Shown here in pieces: positions 15,605 through 23,135 of a stretch of 30,837 nt of DNA. Each line of letters begins with the position of its first letter. Position 1 is the stretch's first letter. The DNA comes from Candidatus Gerdarchaeota archaeon (GTDB lineage: Archaea > Asgardarchaeota > Heimdallarchaeia > JABLTI01), in contig JAEORJ010000174.1 of assembly GCA_016840945.1 (NCBI GenBank), positions 1 to 30,837 of the forward strand, in the 5' to 3' direction. Position numbers and translations under genes: made by a program. The notes beneath the pieces are model-generated. The model was given only the letters and a program-made list of their open reading frames with translations. It was not told the origin of the DNA and did no database searches.

Positions 15605-15621
15605 GAAAAACTTTAAAATAG
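15605..15621 (+). promoter_or_regulatory. BRE/TATA promoter of rpoK
   Basis: GAAAAACTTTAAAATAG matches the A-rich BRE and TATA pattern seen before rpoD (1405) and the surface protein gene (20209). Transcription would start near 15643, and GAGGT (15651-15655) then precedes the rpoK ATG at 15662. Inferred from sequence only. Confidence 0.5.
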
Positions 15622-15661
15622 ATTCTATTGGATTTCTATATGCTAGCACAGAGGTAAGTAT

Positions 15662-15949
15662 ATGTCAAAAGAGAAGTCAAGAAGTAAAGAAATAATTGCT
15701 GATGAGATTGTTGTTGGTCCTCCAAAATTAACCCGTTTTGAACGAGCACGAATTATTGGTGCAAGAGGATTACAAATTTCATTAGGAGCACCTATTCTTA
15801 TTCGCATTAAAAAAGAAATGAATGATCCTATTATAATCGCTGAAGAAGAATTAGAGCGCGATGTTTTACCTCTCACTGTGGCTAGGAGACTACCAGATAC
15901 TACTTACCAGAATATCCCATTATCATGGTTATTAAAAGGGAAGAAGTAA
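15662..15949 (+). CDS. rpoK: DNA-directed RNA polymerase subunit K (Rpo6)
   Basis: Subunit K is the archaeal equivalent of eukaryotic Rpb6 and bacterial omega; it clamps the largest subunit during assembly. The 95-residue protein has the family core 'LTRFERARIIGARGLQISLGAPILI' (spanning about 23-47), then 'IIAEEELERDVLPLTVARRLPD', and ends 'NIPLSWLLKGKK'. The acidic, charged N-terminus is short, as in archaea. ATG 15662 follows GAGGT. In many archaea rpoK follows rps9 and rpoN; here it is about 12 kb away with its own promoter. Confidence 0.95.
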   Translation: MSKEKSRSKEIIADEIVVGPPKLTRFERARIIGARGLQISLGAPILIRIKKEMNDPIIIAEEELERDVLPLTVARRLPDTTYQNIPLSWLLKGKK

Positions 15950-15952
15950 AAA

Positions 15953-15979
15953 AAAGGATATTAGCATAATTATTCCTTT
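15953..15979. terminator. weak hairpin between rpoK and beta-CASP RNase gene
   Basis: AAAGGA (15953-15958) pairs with TCCTTT (15974-15979) across a 15-base AT-rich loop, between two converging genes. GCTTTTCTTC follows on the plus strand. The stem is short, so this is a weak candidate. Confidence 0.3.
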
Positions 15980-15987
15980 GCTTTTCT

Positions 15988-17346
15988 TCAATTCTTAATT
16001 GTTAGTGTTTCTTTTAAATCAGGAATTATAATATTATATGAGTTACCTAGGCTTTCCTTTAGAGATAAACCGGATTCTTCGATTCCATGAACAAAAATAA
16101 TATTCTTACTTTTAATTGCTTTTAATACCTTTATCAATTCATTTCGTTGTGCATGACCAGAAAATTTGAATTGAGTTACTTCTGCTTTAATATTTATCTC
16201 AGTGCCCTTTTTGTCTCCCCAGCTAAACAAATCAATTTTTCTCTCACCATCGAGTATTCTCCTTCCAAGTGTCTCTTCTACTTGATAACCTGATATAGCT
16301 ATCAGATTTTTTGGATTTTCAGCTCCATGAAGAAGATATGAATGAATTGGTCCGCCTTCAAGCATCCCGGAAGTTGATATTATAATATTGGGTTTATTTT
16401 CAGAAACAATCATTTTTCTAAAGGTGTCTAAATTATCTGCTAAATTTCTATTTATGGCGATAAAGTTCTTCAAATCAAATGGTACTTCAACTTGTTTTTC
16501 TTTACACCAATTAATTATTTTTTTAGATACCCAATATTCATGGAAATATTTTCTATAAACGTCATTCATACGTAAAACCATACCATCCATGAAAATACTA
16601 TATTCAGAGTTGTTGAATTCCTGGGCTAATATTGCTTCAATTTCCTGCCCCCTTCCTAAAGCAAATGTTGGTATAATTGTAACGCCTTTTCTCCGTCTAG
16701 TATTTCTTATTGCATCAATTAAATCATGATTAGGGTACTCTCTATTAGGTAAATCTCTTAAACCATTTGTTGATTCAGAGATAACAAATGATATATCCTC
16801 TAATTGTGGATATTTGTTTGTATCATGATAAGGTGTTTCAAAAGTATTTATATCTCCAGTGAAAAATATTAATTGCCCTTTCCAATCAAGTAAAATACTT
16901 GCTGATCCTAAGATGTGACCAGCGTCAAAAAATGTAGCATAAATATCATCTGCCACTTTAAACTTCTCTTCATAATAATAACTCTCTATTTGCCTCAAGG
17001 TTTCATACATATCATCCTCTGTCCAATGGCGATCTCCTTCTATTTTGAGATGATCACGCCAAAGAATTGATGAAATATCCTTTGTTGGAAAAGTCATATG
17101 AATTGGACCAGTATATCCTTCTTGAGTCATTTTTGGTAAATATCCTGTATGATCAAAATGAGCATGGGAGATAATTATACCTTGTAAATCTTCAGCGTGT
17201 TTTTCAACACCAATAGGGCCAATTGTAGGTTGGGTTGGTCTTATTTTTAAACCACAATCAAGTAAGATTTTGGAATCTTTGTCATGTATCAGTATTGCAC
17301 TTCGACCGATTTCTTTAGCTGAACCATATATAGTAACTTGTGTCAA
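15988..17346 (-). CDS. beta-CASP metallo-beta-lactamase RNase (aCPSF2-like)
   Basis: This family cleaves or trims RNA in archaea and is related to eukaryotic CPSF73 and bacterial RNase J. The 452-residue protein has all metal motifs: HAHFDH (61-66), His144 in 'GHILGSAS', Asp165 in 'FFTGDI', and the beta-CASP motifs A (Glu191 in 'SESTNG'), B ('ISGYQVEETLGR' near 351-362) and C (His398 in 'FSGHAQRNE'), plus His420 in 'FVHGIEES'. No KH domain precedes the lactamase part, which sets it apart from aCPSF1 and suits aCPSF2. The start is TTG 17346 after GTGA; a nearby ATG is out of frame. It converges on rpoK. Confidence 0.88.
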   Translation of the reverse strand: MTQVTIYGSAKEIGRSAILIHDKDSKILLDCGLKIRPTQPTIGPIGVEKHAEDLQGIIISHAHFDHTGYLPKMTQEGYTGPIHMTFPTKDISSILWRDHLKIEGDRHWTEDDMYETLRQIESYYYEEKFKVADDIYATFFDAGHILGSASILLDWKGQLIFFTGDINTFETPYHDTNKYPQLEDISFVISESTNGLRDLPNREYPNHDLIDAIRNTRRRKGVTIIPTFALGRGQEIEAILAQEFNNSEYSIFMDGMVLRMNDVYRKYFHEYWVSKKIINWCKEKQVEVPFDLKNFIAINRNLADNLDTFRKMIVSENKPNIIISTSGMLEGGPIHSYLLHGAENPKNLIAISGYQVEETLGRRILDGERKIDLFSWGDKKGTEINIKAEVTQFKFSGHAQRNELIKVLKAIKSKNIIFVHGIEESGLSLKESLGNSYNIIIPDLKETLTIKN

Positions 17347-17630
17347 TCATTTCACTACCAGTAGCGTCAAATAGCATTGTTCTCTTGATTTAATAAATTC
17401 ACAAGGAATACAGATGTAAAAAAAGTATTCCTATAATATCATTAAATCAACCTTTCACTAATCATAGAGTTCTAATTAATCATTTTAAAGATTACCGATA
17501 GAAAAAATAATTTGTTATAATTATGAAAGGTTTAAGTTAGGGAATTTACTAGTTATTATTAAATAAAAACAATTAACTGTTTGCAAAGTTAAATAAAATA
17601 CATTGAATATAGATAAAATGAGGCTTAAGT

Positions 17631-18320
17631 ATGAGCGATAAAGAGAAAATTTCTGATGCTTATAAAAATCTAGCAAGTGATTTATTAGATATTGAATCAA
17701 AGGACAAAGAGAAAAGGAAAGAAGTTCTAAAAGATGGTGTATTGGATTTAGAACAAAAATATAAAGATGAAATTAAAGGCACTCATGCAGTGGATGAACG
17801 ATTAGTAAAACTTAGAAAAGAAGCTGGTATGCCTGAATTAATAGGTGTTGGTGAAAAAGTACAAAGAAAACGATTTAAAGATAAAGAAAAGTTCGATCAA
17901 TTTTTAGCTAAAGAAGTTTTAGAAGTTGGAATTGAAGAAACAAGAAAATTTGGTGGTGTTTCTTTATTAAAAGACTTCTGTACAATATTTGCTGAAAAAA
18001 GACCAAATTGGGAAGCATCAAAATCAGACATCCAGAGAGCTTTGGAAAATTTAGCTATTGCAGGATTGATCCCTAAATTGTATAAAATGAAGAAGGGAGA
18101 TGTATTGGTAACATTTAAACCTGCTGAGCTAGAGGAGGACCTTTTAATAATCCTAAACATTGCCTCTGCTAATGGTACTACAACAAAAGATGAAGTTATT
18201 AGCTTATTAGGTTGGCAGAAGGAACGAGTAGAATTAGCGTTTTTAGCATTATTAGAGGAACAGTTAGCTTATTTCGATTCTAAAGAAAAAATCTATCATT
18301 TTCCAAGTTTGAAAAAATAA
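17631..18320 (+). CDS. vps22: Vps22/EAP30 (SNF8) homologue, ESCRT-II component
   Basis: In eukaryotes Vps22 pairs with Vps25 and Vps36 in ESCRT-II, which bridges cargo and ESCRT-III in membrane remodelling; Asgard archaea carry related genes. The 229-residue protein follows the eukaryotic layout: an N-terminal helical hairpin with 'LDLEQKYKDEIKG' (38-50), then 'RLVKLRKEAGMPELIGVG' (57-74). A first winged helix spans about 90-165 ('FGGVSLLKDF', 'SKSDIQRALENLAIAGLIP', 'GDVLVTFKPAEL') and a second about 166-229 ('LNIASANGTTTKDEVISLLGW', 'LEEQLAYFD', 'YHFPSL'). The 'PAEL' link between the winged helices and the 'LGWQKERV' helix are close to SNF8. GAGG precedes ATG 17631. No other ESCRT gene is in the window. 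Confidence 0.85.
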   Translation: MSDKEKISDAYKNLASDLLDIESKDKEKRKEVLKDGVLDLEQKYKDEIKGTHAVDERLVKLRKEAGMPELIGVGEKVQRKRFKDKEKFDQFLAKEVLEVGIEETRKFGGVSLLKDFCTIFAEKRPNWEASKSDIQRALENLAIAGLIPKLYKMKKGDVLVTFKPAELEEDLLIILNIASANGTTTKDEVISLLGWQKERVELAFLALLEEQLAYFDSKEKIYHFPSLKK

Positions 18321-18345
18321 AATTAGGATTATCACCTAATTTTTC
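18321..18345 (+). terminator. terminator after vps22
   Basis: AATTAGG (18321-18327) and CCTAATT (18335-18341) form a 7-base stem with a 7-base loop immediately after the stop, followed by TTTTC and a pyrimidine-rich run to about 18357. It implies vps22 is transcribed alone, apart from the next gene, which has its own TATA box. Confidence 0.6.
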
Positions 18346-18366
18346 TCCCTCTTTTTAATTCCTCTC

Positions 18367-18380
18367 AAAGAATTTATAAG
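18367..18380 (+). promoter_or_regulatory. TATA promoter of the COG1821-like ATP-grasp gene
   Basis: AAAGAATTTATAAG fits an archaeal BRE/TATA element. A transcription start near 18403 would leave a leader of about 20 bases before ATG 18426, which contains AAGTGA as a possible ribosome binding site. Confidence 0.5.
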
Positions 18381-18425
18381 CAGATTAAATTTTTTTTCAA
18401 TCATTCACACAAGTGAAGTGTTCAA

Positions 18426-19655
18426 ATGAAAAAAATCCTTATTGTTGATTATATTACAGGTGGCGGTTTTGCGGAGGATGATCTACCTTTAGAAAGATTA
18501 GCTGAAGGTTATGCAATATTAAGAACTTGTGTTGAACAATTTGCTCAATTAGGTTTTAAAATTGCTACATTGATTGATCATAGAATAATGGAACATATAA
18601 GAATCTCACCTATTCATGATTTCAAATCCGTTGCTACCCATGAGGATTTTATATCTGGTATTCAATCATTTTCTGATCAAGCTGATTATACACTAACAAT
18701 AGCTCCTGAATCTAAAGGCATTTTGAAAGATTTAGCAGCAATAATTACAAATTCAAATTCCACCTATCTAGGAAGTAAACCTGAATCAATTGAATTAGCA
18801 GCTGATAAGCTAAAAACAATGGATTTAGCAAAAGAATTAGGTTTAAATGTTCCAGCAACATTTTCCCCCTCATATAATGATTCATTTGAAAATATAATAA
18901 ATGAAGTTGATATTCTTGGTTACCCTTTAATTGTTAAACCAATTGATGGTATAGGGTGTGCCGGTTTAACTAAAGCAAATAACCAAAATGATTTGCGATA
19001 TGGTTTGCAGTCAGCTCATGCAGCTTCTAGTATGGAAAATTGTATTGTTCAAGAATTTATTGAGGGAACACCTATTAGCACAAGTTTACTAGCAAATGGT
19101 GAAAATGTTGAACCTATTTCAATCAATCATCAAAATCTTCGTATGGAATCTCTAAAAAGAGTTGGTCATTATCTTGGTGGTGAAGTTCCATATCATATTC
19201 CTGATTACCATGAAGAGATTATTGAATCTTCTATAAAATTAGTGGAACAAATGGATCTCAAAGGTTTTGTTGGTGTTGATTTAGTGGTTGGTGAAGAAGG
19301 TGTCTTTATTATAGAAGTTAATCCTCGAGTAACTGTACCCTTTGTCGGATTAACCCAAATTACAAGCGAAAATTTGACCTCAAACTTACTTTCAATGGTT
19401 GATAAGGGTAAAATAGAAAATAAGATTAAACTAAATGGGTATGCAACATTTTCAAAGATAATGCTTCCTTCATCTGTTAGTAAAATGGCTAAATTTGAAA
19501 AAGTAGCTACATTAGATGGAGTTCTTAGTCCCCCATTTCCATTAGGTAATAATTCACATTCATACTCTTTGATAATGGGTGTTGGTGAAACACTTACCAT
19601 GGCTCGTAAGCATTTTCAAAGAATCAAAAACGAATTACTAAGTGCATTTTCATAA
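18426..19655 (+). CDS. ATP-grasp ligase, COG1821 type (tyramine-glutamate ligase MfnD-like)
   Basis: The 409-residue protein starts 'ILIVDYITGGGFAEDDLP' followed by 'LAEGYAILR' (25-33). This opening resembles COG1821 proteins, among them MfnD, which joins glutamate to tyramine in methanofuran synthesis. The ATP-grasp part shows 'ELAADKLKTMDLAKELGL' (123-140), 'GYPLIVKPIDGIGCAG' (165-180), the hinge 'IVQEFIEGTP' (207-216) and 'FIIEVNPRVTVPFVG' (294-308; Glu297 and Asn299 for metal). The family is clear, but MfnD function is inference: no other methanofuran gene is nearby, and COG1821 may include other substrates. A 20-base palindrome follows (19668-19687). Confidence 0.8.
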   Translation: MKKILIVDYITGGGFAEDDLPLERLAEGYAILRTCVEQFAQLGFKIATLIDHRIMEHIRISPIHDFKSVATHEDFISGIQSFSDQADYTLTIAPESKGILKDLAAIITNSNSTYLGSKPESIELAADKLKTMDLAKELGLNVPATFSPSYNDSFENIINEVDILGYPLIVKPIDGIGCAGLTKANNQNDLRYGLQSAHAASSMENCIVQEFIEGTPISTSLLANGENVEPISINHQNLRMESLKRVGHYLGGEVPYHIPDYHEEIIESSIKLVEQMDLKGFVGVDLVVGEEGVFIIEVNPRVTVPFVGLTQITSENLTSNLLSMVDKGKIENKIKLNGYATFSKIMLPSSVSKMAKFEKVATLDGVLSPPFPLGNNSHSYSLIMGVGETLTMARKHFQRIKNELLSAFS

Positions 19656-19667
19656 TTCTAATAAAAG

Positions 19668-19687
19668 TTCTTATTTTAAAATAAGAA
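19668..19687. terminator. 20-base AT-rich palindrome between converging genes
   Basis: TTCTTATTTT-AAAATAAGAA is a perfect 20-base palindrome 12 bases after the ATP-grasp stop and 33 bases before the end of the convergent eS17 gene. It can form a hairpin in either transcript, though the stem is mostly A-T. Confidence 0.45.
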
Positions 19688-19720
19688 GAGTGTAGTCAAG
19701 TATCGAGAAAAAAGAATTAA

Positions 19721-19969
19721 TTATTGTTGTTGCTGTAAAGAGCCACCAACACTAAGTTTCTCGATTACTTGTACTTTGCCTTCATCAATTTGTACCATAA
19801 TTCTAGTAACATAACCAGCTATTCTATTTCTCATTCGTTTTGAATCAACATTGGTTAATTTAGAGACCAATACTTTGTTGTGATCAAAATCTGTAGATAA
19901 ATGTTGATGGTATTTAGCTACTAGTTCTTTTGCTGTTCGTTTTATTTTATCGGATCGAATATTTCCCAT
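19721..19969 (-). CDS. rps17e: small-subunit ribosomal protein eS17
   Basis: The 82-residue protein is the archaeal/eukaryotic eS17: 'MGNIRSDKIKRTAKELVAKY' at the N-terminus, 'FDHNKVLVSKLTNVDSKRMRNRIAGYVTRIM' type core, which contains the family's SKxxRNxIAGYVT signature. A C-terminal tail of about 25 residues ends with four Gln. ATG 19969 follows a strong GGAGGA at the usual distance (complement of 19978-19983). It stands as a single gene, divergent from the surface protein gene. Confidence 0.95.
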   Translation of the reverse strand: MGNIRSDKIKRTAKELVAKYHQHLSTDFDHNKVLVSKLTNVDSKRMRNRIAGYVTRIMVQIDEGKVQVIEKLSVGGSLQQQQ

Positions 19970-20325
19970 TCAGGAGTTCCTCCGTATTATTGAATGAATT
20001 GCCCTTTCTTGCAGTTAATAAATCTTATTAACTATCTCTTATTAGCAATACACTCTAAATTCAAATCATTGTGTTTTAAATATTTCTAGAATCATTATTT
20101 TATTATCTTAAAACTTAATTTTCAAACCATCAAAGACCTTAAATAATGTATATTATGGTTTAATTTAGTTTAAGTAAAATATATTATAATTAAGTACTTC
20201 GAATATGTGAAAACTTTAAAAATAGTAATATCATTTGAGCGAATGCAAAGTAAATTACTTAAATAATAATAATAAGCTGCTTATCAGCGATAAATGATAT
20301 GGCTTAAAGTCTAAGGTGAAAGAAA
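19970..20325. other. 356-base divergent intergenic region with promoters
   Basis: This AT-rich stretch separates eS17 (minus) from the surface protein gene (plus). The first 15 bases hold the GGAGGA ribosome site of eS17 on the minus strand. AT-rich TATA-like sequences lie near 20015-20035 for eS17. The clearest element is GAAAACTTTAAAAATAG at 20209-20225 for the surface protein gene. AAGGTGAAA at 20313-20321 is its ribosome site. I see no open frame, tRNA or long repeat here. Confidence 0.5.
20209..20225 (+). promoter_or_regulatory. BRE/TATA promoter of surface protein gene
   Basis: GAAAACTTTAAAAATAG resembles the elements before rpoD and rpoK. Transcription would begin near 20245 and give a leader of about 80 bases. 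Inferred from sequence. Confidence 0.45.
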
Positions 20326-22116
20326 TTGAAAATCAATACAAAGAAACTAACAACTTTAGCATTAATCTTTTTAGTGCTACCATTTGTTACTACGATGATT
20401 ATACAAAATCAATATGTTGCTGCTGCAGGTCCGACAGTTGAAATAACTGAAGCGATTCCTACCTCAACAAATCAAATTGAGGTAACAGTCGAAATCACTT
20501 TAGTAGGGTATACTTATGATTTCTATACTAAATATCTTCGACTCTACTTGAACCAATCAATTGATACTATAATTGATAATGGTTACAGTACTTATAATGC
20601 TACAAAGGAATTAGCAAGACCAACTCAAGCTACATTTGAAACAACCATACTTTCACCAATATTATCTGATGGGAGCAATTTAGACTCTGCCAATTATAAT
20701 GTCACAGTTGTAGCAATTACTAGCACAACTGAGTATAGTACACCAGAGGAATGGATTGGTGGGTATATTTTCATTGACACAGGATTGCCTGAAATAACTT
20801 TCATTAGTCCAAGTGTTGTTTTAGAAGAAATTTGGGGTGACTATCAAGTAATAGTAAATGTTACAGATGCTTCCAATTTAAGTCAAGTAATATTTTACAT
20901 TGATAACAATCAAAGACATGTAATTGATGATCCTACACCTGGACAAATAACCTATGTCTGGGATTGGTATTCAGTTTATGATACACGTGCAGAACATACT
21001 ATTAGAGTAAAAGCAATAGATAATTCAGCAGCTCAAAATGATGATGATCTAGCTTTTACAGTTAAAGTAGTTGGCCCATCAATTAAATATAATGTTGCAA
21101 TTCCATCATATGTTGATTCTAATGATACATTAGATCTAAATATAACAGCTTCTGATTTGGAATACGATATAGATTCAATTATGTTAAATTATACTATTGA
21201 TGATGGCCCATGGCAATTTGTTGCAATGGATAATTATACTGAAAATGACGATTATAATTACACCCTTGGTAGTTATCCTGTGGGTACAAAGATTTCATGG
21301 GAAATTTTCGTAAATAATACTGCTGGTCAATATCATGTGTTTGGGAATCTGACATATCAACCGCATGTAGTATATTCAGTTTATCCTGATCACATTAATC
21401 CTGTAGGGTCAGTTGAGTACGATAAAGCGGTCATTTATAATCAAGATATTATTGTAAAATTGAATGTTACTGAACAGAGCCCAATAACATATTGTATAAT
21501 CAATTATACAATAGGTGACAATATTTGGATCTCGAACGCATTCAATAACACTGAAAATGGAACGACTTGGTTCTATTATGAATATAATTTAAATGAAAGC
21601 TATCCAATAGTTACTCAAATAAACTTCTATGTTTGGTTAAATGATAGTGGTAATAATATTTTGAAATTAAACAATGCAGGGAAAAATTATGTTATTAAAA
21701 TAATCCCTCAAGACCTTATTGCTCCGAATATTACTATACTGTCTATACCAGAAAAAATTACCTCAAGAATGAACATAACCGTTACAGTTAATATCAATGA
21801 AACTAGCGCTTTATCGTCAGTATTACTATACTATTCGATTAATGGCAGACAATTCTTTATAGAAATGATCGAAGTCGCACCAACCGAATGGAGTGCCAGT
21901 TTTGTTATTGAAGCAAATACTGGAGATGTTGTTAGGATTTGGGTGCGAGCTATGGACGAATATTTCAATACAGGCGAATCAATCATTACAACGTTTACAG
22001 TAGAATCTGATAAAGGAGGAGTAACGCATAGTAATTTCTTCCTTTGGCTAATATTCATACTCTTAACAATACTACCTTTTATTATTACTATAGTAATCTT
22101 AAAACCACAAAAGTAA
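20326..22116 (+). CDS. large secreted surface glycoprotein with Ig-like repeats and C-terminal anchor
   Basis: The 596-residue protein has an N-terminal signal peptide (basic start, hydrophobic 9-24, likely cleavage near 'VAAAG' 31-35) and one C-terminal membrane helix ('FFLWLIFILLTILPFIITIVI') followed by a short KPQK tail. Between them lie about four or five beta-sandwich-like repeats. Each carries a strand such as 'VIVNVTDASNLSQVIFYID' or 'LNYTIDDGPWQF', with the Ig/cadherin-like spacing 'ITISxTDxSxLxxVxLYYxI'. About twenty N-x-S/T sequons suggest heavy N-glycosylation. It is likely a cell-surface or S-layer-associated protein on the outer face. The start is TTG 20326 after AAGGTGAAA. Its binding partner cannot be told from sequence. 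Confidence 0.75.
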   Translation: MKINTKKLTTLALIFLVLPFVTTMIIQNQYVAAAGPTVEITEAIPTSTNQIEVTVEITLVGYTYDFYTKYLRLYLNQSIDTIIDNGYSTYNATKELARPTQATFETTILSPILSDGSNLDSANYNVTVVAITSTTEYSTPEEWIGGYIFIDTGLPEITFISPSVVLEEIWGDYQVIVNVTDASNLSQVIFYIDNNQRHVIDDPTPGQITYVWDWYSVYDTRAEHTIRVKAIDNSAAQNDDDLAFTVKVVGPSIKYNVAIPSYVDSNDTLDLNITASDLEYDIDSIMLNYTIDDGPWQFVAMDNYTENDDYNYTLGSYPVGTKISWEIFVNNTAGQYHVFGNLTYQPHVVYSVYPDHINPVGSVEYDKAVIYNQDIIVKLNVTEQSPITYCIINYTIGDNIWISNAFNNTENGTTWFYYEYNLNESYPIVTQINFYVWLNDSGNNILKLNNAGKNYVIKIIPQDLIAPNITILSIPEKITSRMNITVTVNINETSALSSVLLYYSINGRQFFIEMIEVAPTEWSASFVIEANTGDVVRIWVRAMDEYFNTGESIITTFTVESDKGGVTHSNFFLWLIFILLTILPFIITIVILKPQK

Positions 22117-22128
22117 AATTACCATTTA

Positions 22129-22162
22129 AATGCCTAGTATATAGGCATTACCAATCTTTTTT
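22129..22162 (+). terminator. terminator after surface protein gene
   Basis: AATGCCTA (22129-22136) and TAGGCATT (22142-22149) form a perfect 8-base stem with a 5-base loop, followed by ACCAATC and eight T. It lies 12 bases after the stop and just before the end of the convergent acetyltransferase gene. Confidence 0.7.
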
Positions 22163-22166
22163 TTAT

Positions 22167-22970
22167 TTATTTTTTGAACCTAGAATTTATTGCTATTTTT
22201 TTGTTACTAATGAGTGAATCAAGTCCTATCTCATTTTGAGAGTAATAAGTTAAGAATTCATTATTATGTAAAATGCAAAATGTACCGTAAGGATGATAAC
22301 CATTTAATTGTGCTTCCACTGAATTATTGATTTTTATTTTTTGATATGGTATATTATTTTTCTTAGCATATTCTTCAACTAATTTTGCTGAACCTAGGTT
22401 ATAGGGGCATTGGTCAGAAATCAGAATTGTTAATCCATCTGAATAACTTTTTTTATCAAAAGGTTGGAATTTGGGATTTGGAGTATTATCTTCTAATTTC
22501 TTGGCATACAATTCGAGATTATTTTGGAATGTATCTACTAGTATAAAATTATGTTTTTTAAATAAACCAGGTTTAGGTAACCAATGACCTTTTTTATTTG
22601 TTAAAACAACAACACCATTATACAATTTTGCATCTGTTAAACATTCATTTAATAAAGCTGATCCATATCCTTTGTCTTTATTTTGACCAACAACCCATAT
22701 ACAATGAATAACTAAATATCCCTTAGCATCTATCCCTCTCCAAGTATATTCACTTGGTATGTATTCTATAAAACCTCTTGTACGATAACCCCTTTTTCCC
22801 TCATGGACATTAAGAATTTTAATTTTCATTCCTTCCTTAAATCTATCTTTAAACCAATTGACTTTAGCTTGATATCCTAGCGAGTCTTTTTTTGATTGTA
22901 AACAGAATAAATTATTTTGTTCTAAATTATCAATTGTGACATCAATAATTTTGTATGGTTCTATGGTCAT
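22167..22970 (-). CDS. GNAT N-acetyltransferase with YoaP-like C-terminal domain
   Basis: The 267-residue protein has two parts. The first (about 1-155) is a GNAT acyltransferase: 'YLVIHCIWVVGQNKDKGYGSALLNECL' carries the acetyl-CoA loop (Q/R-x-x-G-x-G/A form, here 'QNKDKGYGSAL'). The second (about 180-262) resembles the YoaP-like domain: 'LTILISDQCPYNLGSAKLVEEYAKK', then 'YGTFCILHNNEFLTYY', with a thioredoxin-like beginning and a Cys-Pro. The domain pair occurs in bacteria and archaea as 'YoaP domain' acetyltransferases; the substrate is unknown. ATG 22970 follows GTGAT. It is convergent to the surface protein gene and divergent from the gene at 23136. Confidence 0.75.
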   Translation of the reverse strand: MTIEPYKIIDVTIDNLEQNNLFCLQSKKDSLGYQAKVNWFKDRFKEGMKIKILNVHEGKRGYRTRGFIEYIPSEYTWRGIDAKGYLVIHCIWVVGQNKDKGYGSALLNECLTDAKLYNGVVVLTNKKGHWLPKPGLFKKHNFILVDTFQNNLELYAKKLEDNTPNPKFQPFDKKSYSDGLTILISDQCPYNLGSAKLVEEYAKKNNIPYQKIKINNSVEAQLNGYHPYGTFCILHNNEFLTYYSQNEIGLDSLISNKKIAINSRFKK

Positions 22971-23135
22971 TTAAAATCACTAAAAGAAAATAGCTTTAAT
23001 GATTTAATTAAAATTTATGGCCTATTAATAGCTTGTAAAATGTCATTTTATTATCCATATTTGAAGATTAAAATCAACAATAATTATGCTCAAATAAATA
23101 ATTTTAAAGCATTCAATTCGCTTTATTAAATTCTT

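Noticed and set aside
19205..19600. 131-residue open frame on the minus strand
   Set aside because: Antisense to the C-terminal part of the ATP-grasp gene at 18426, which has clear motifs.
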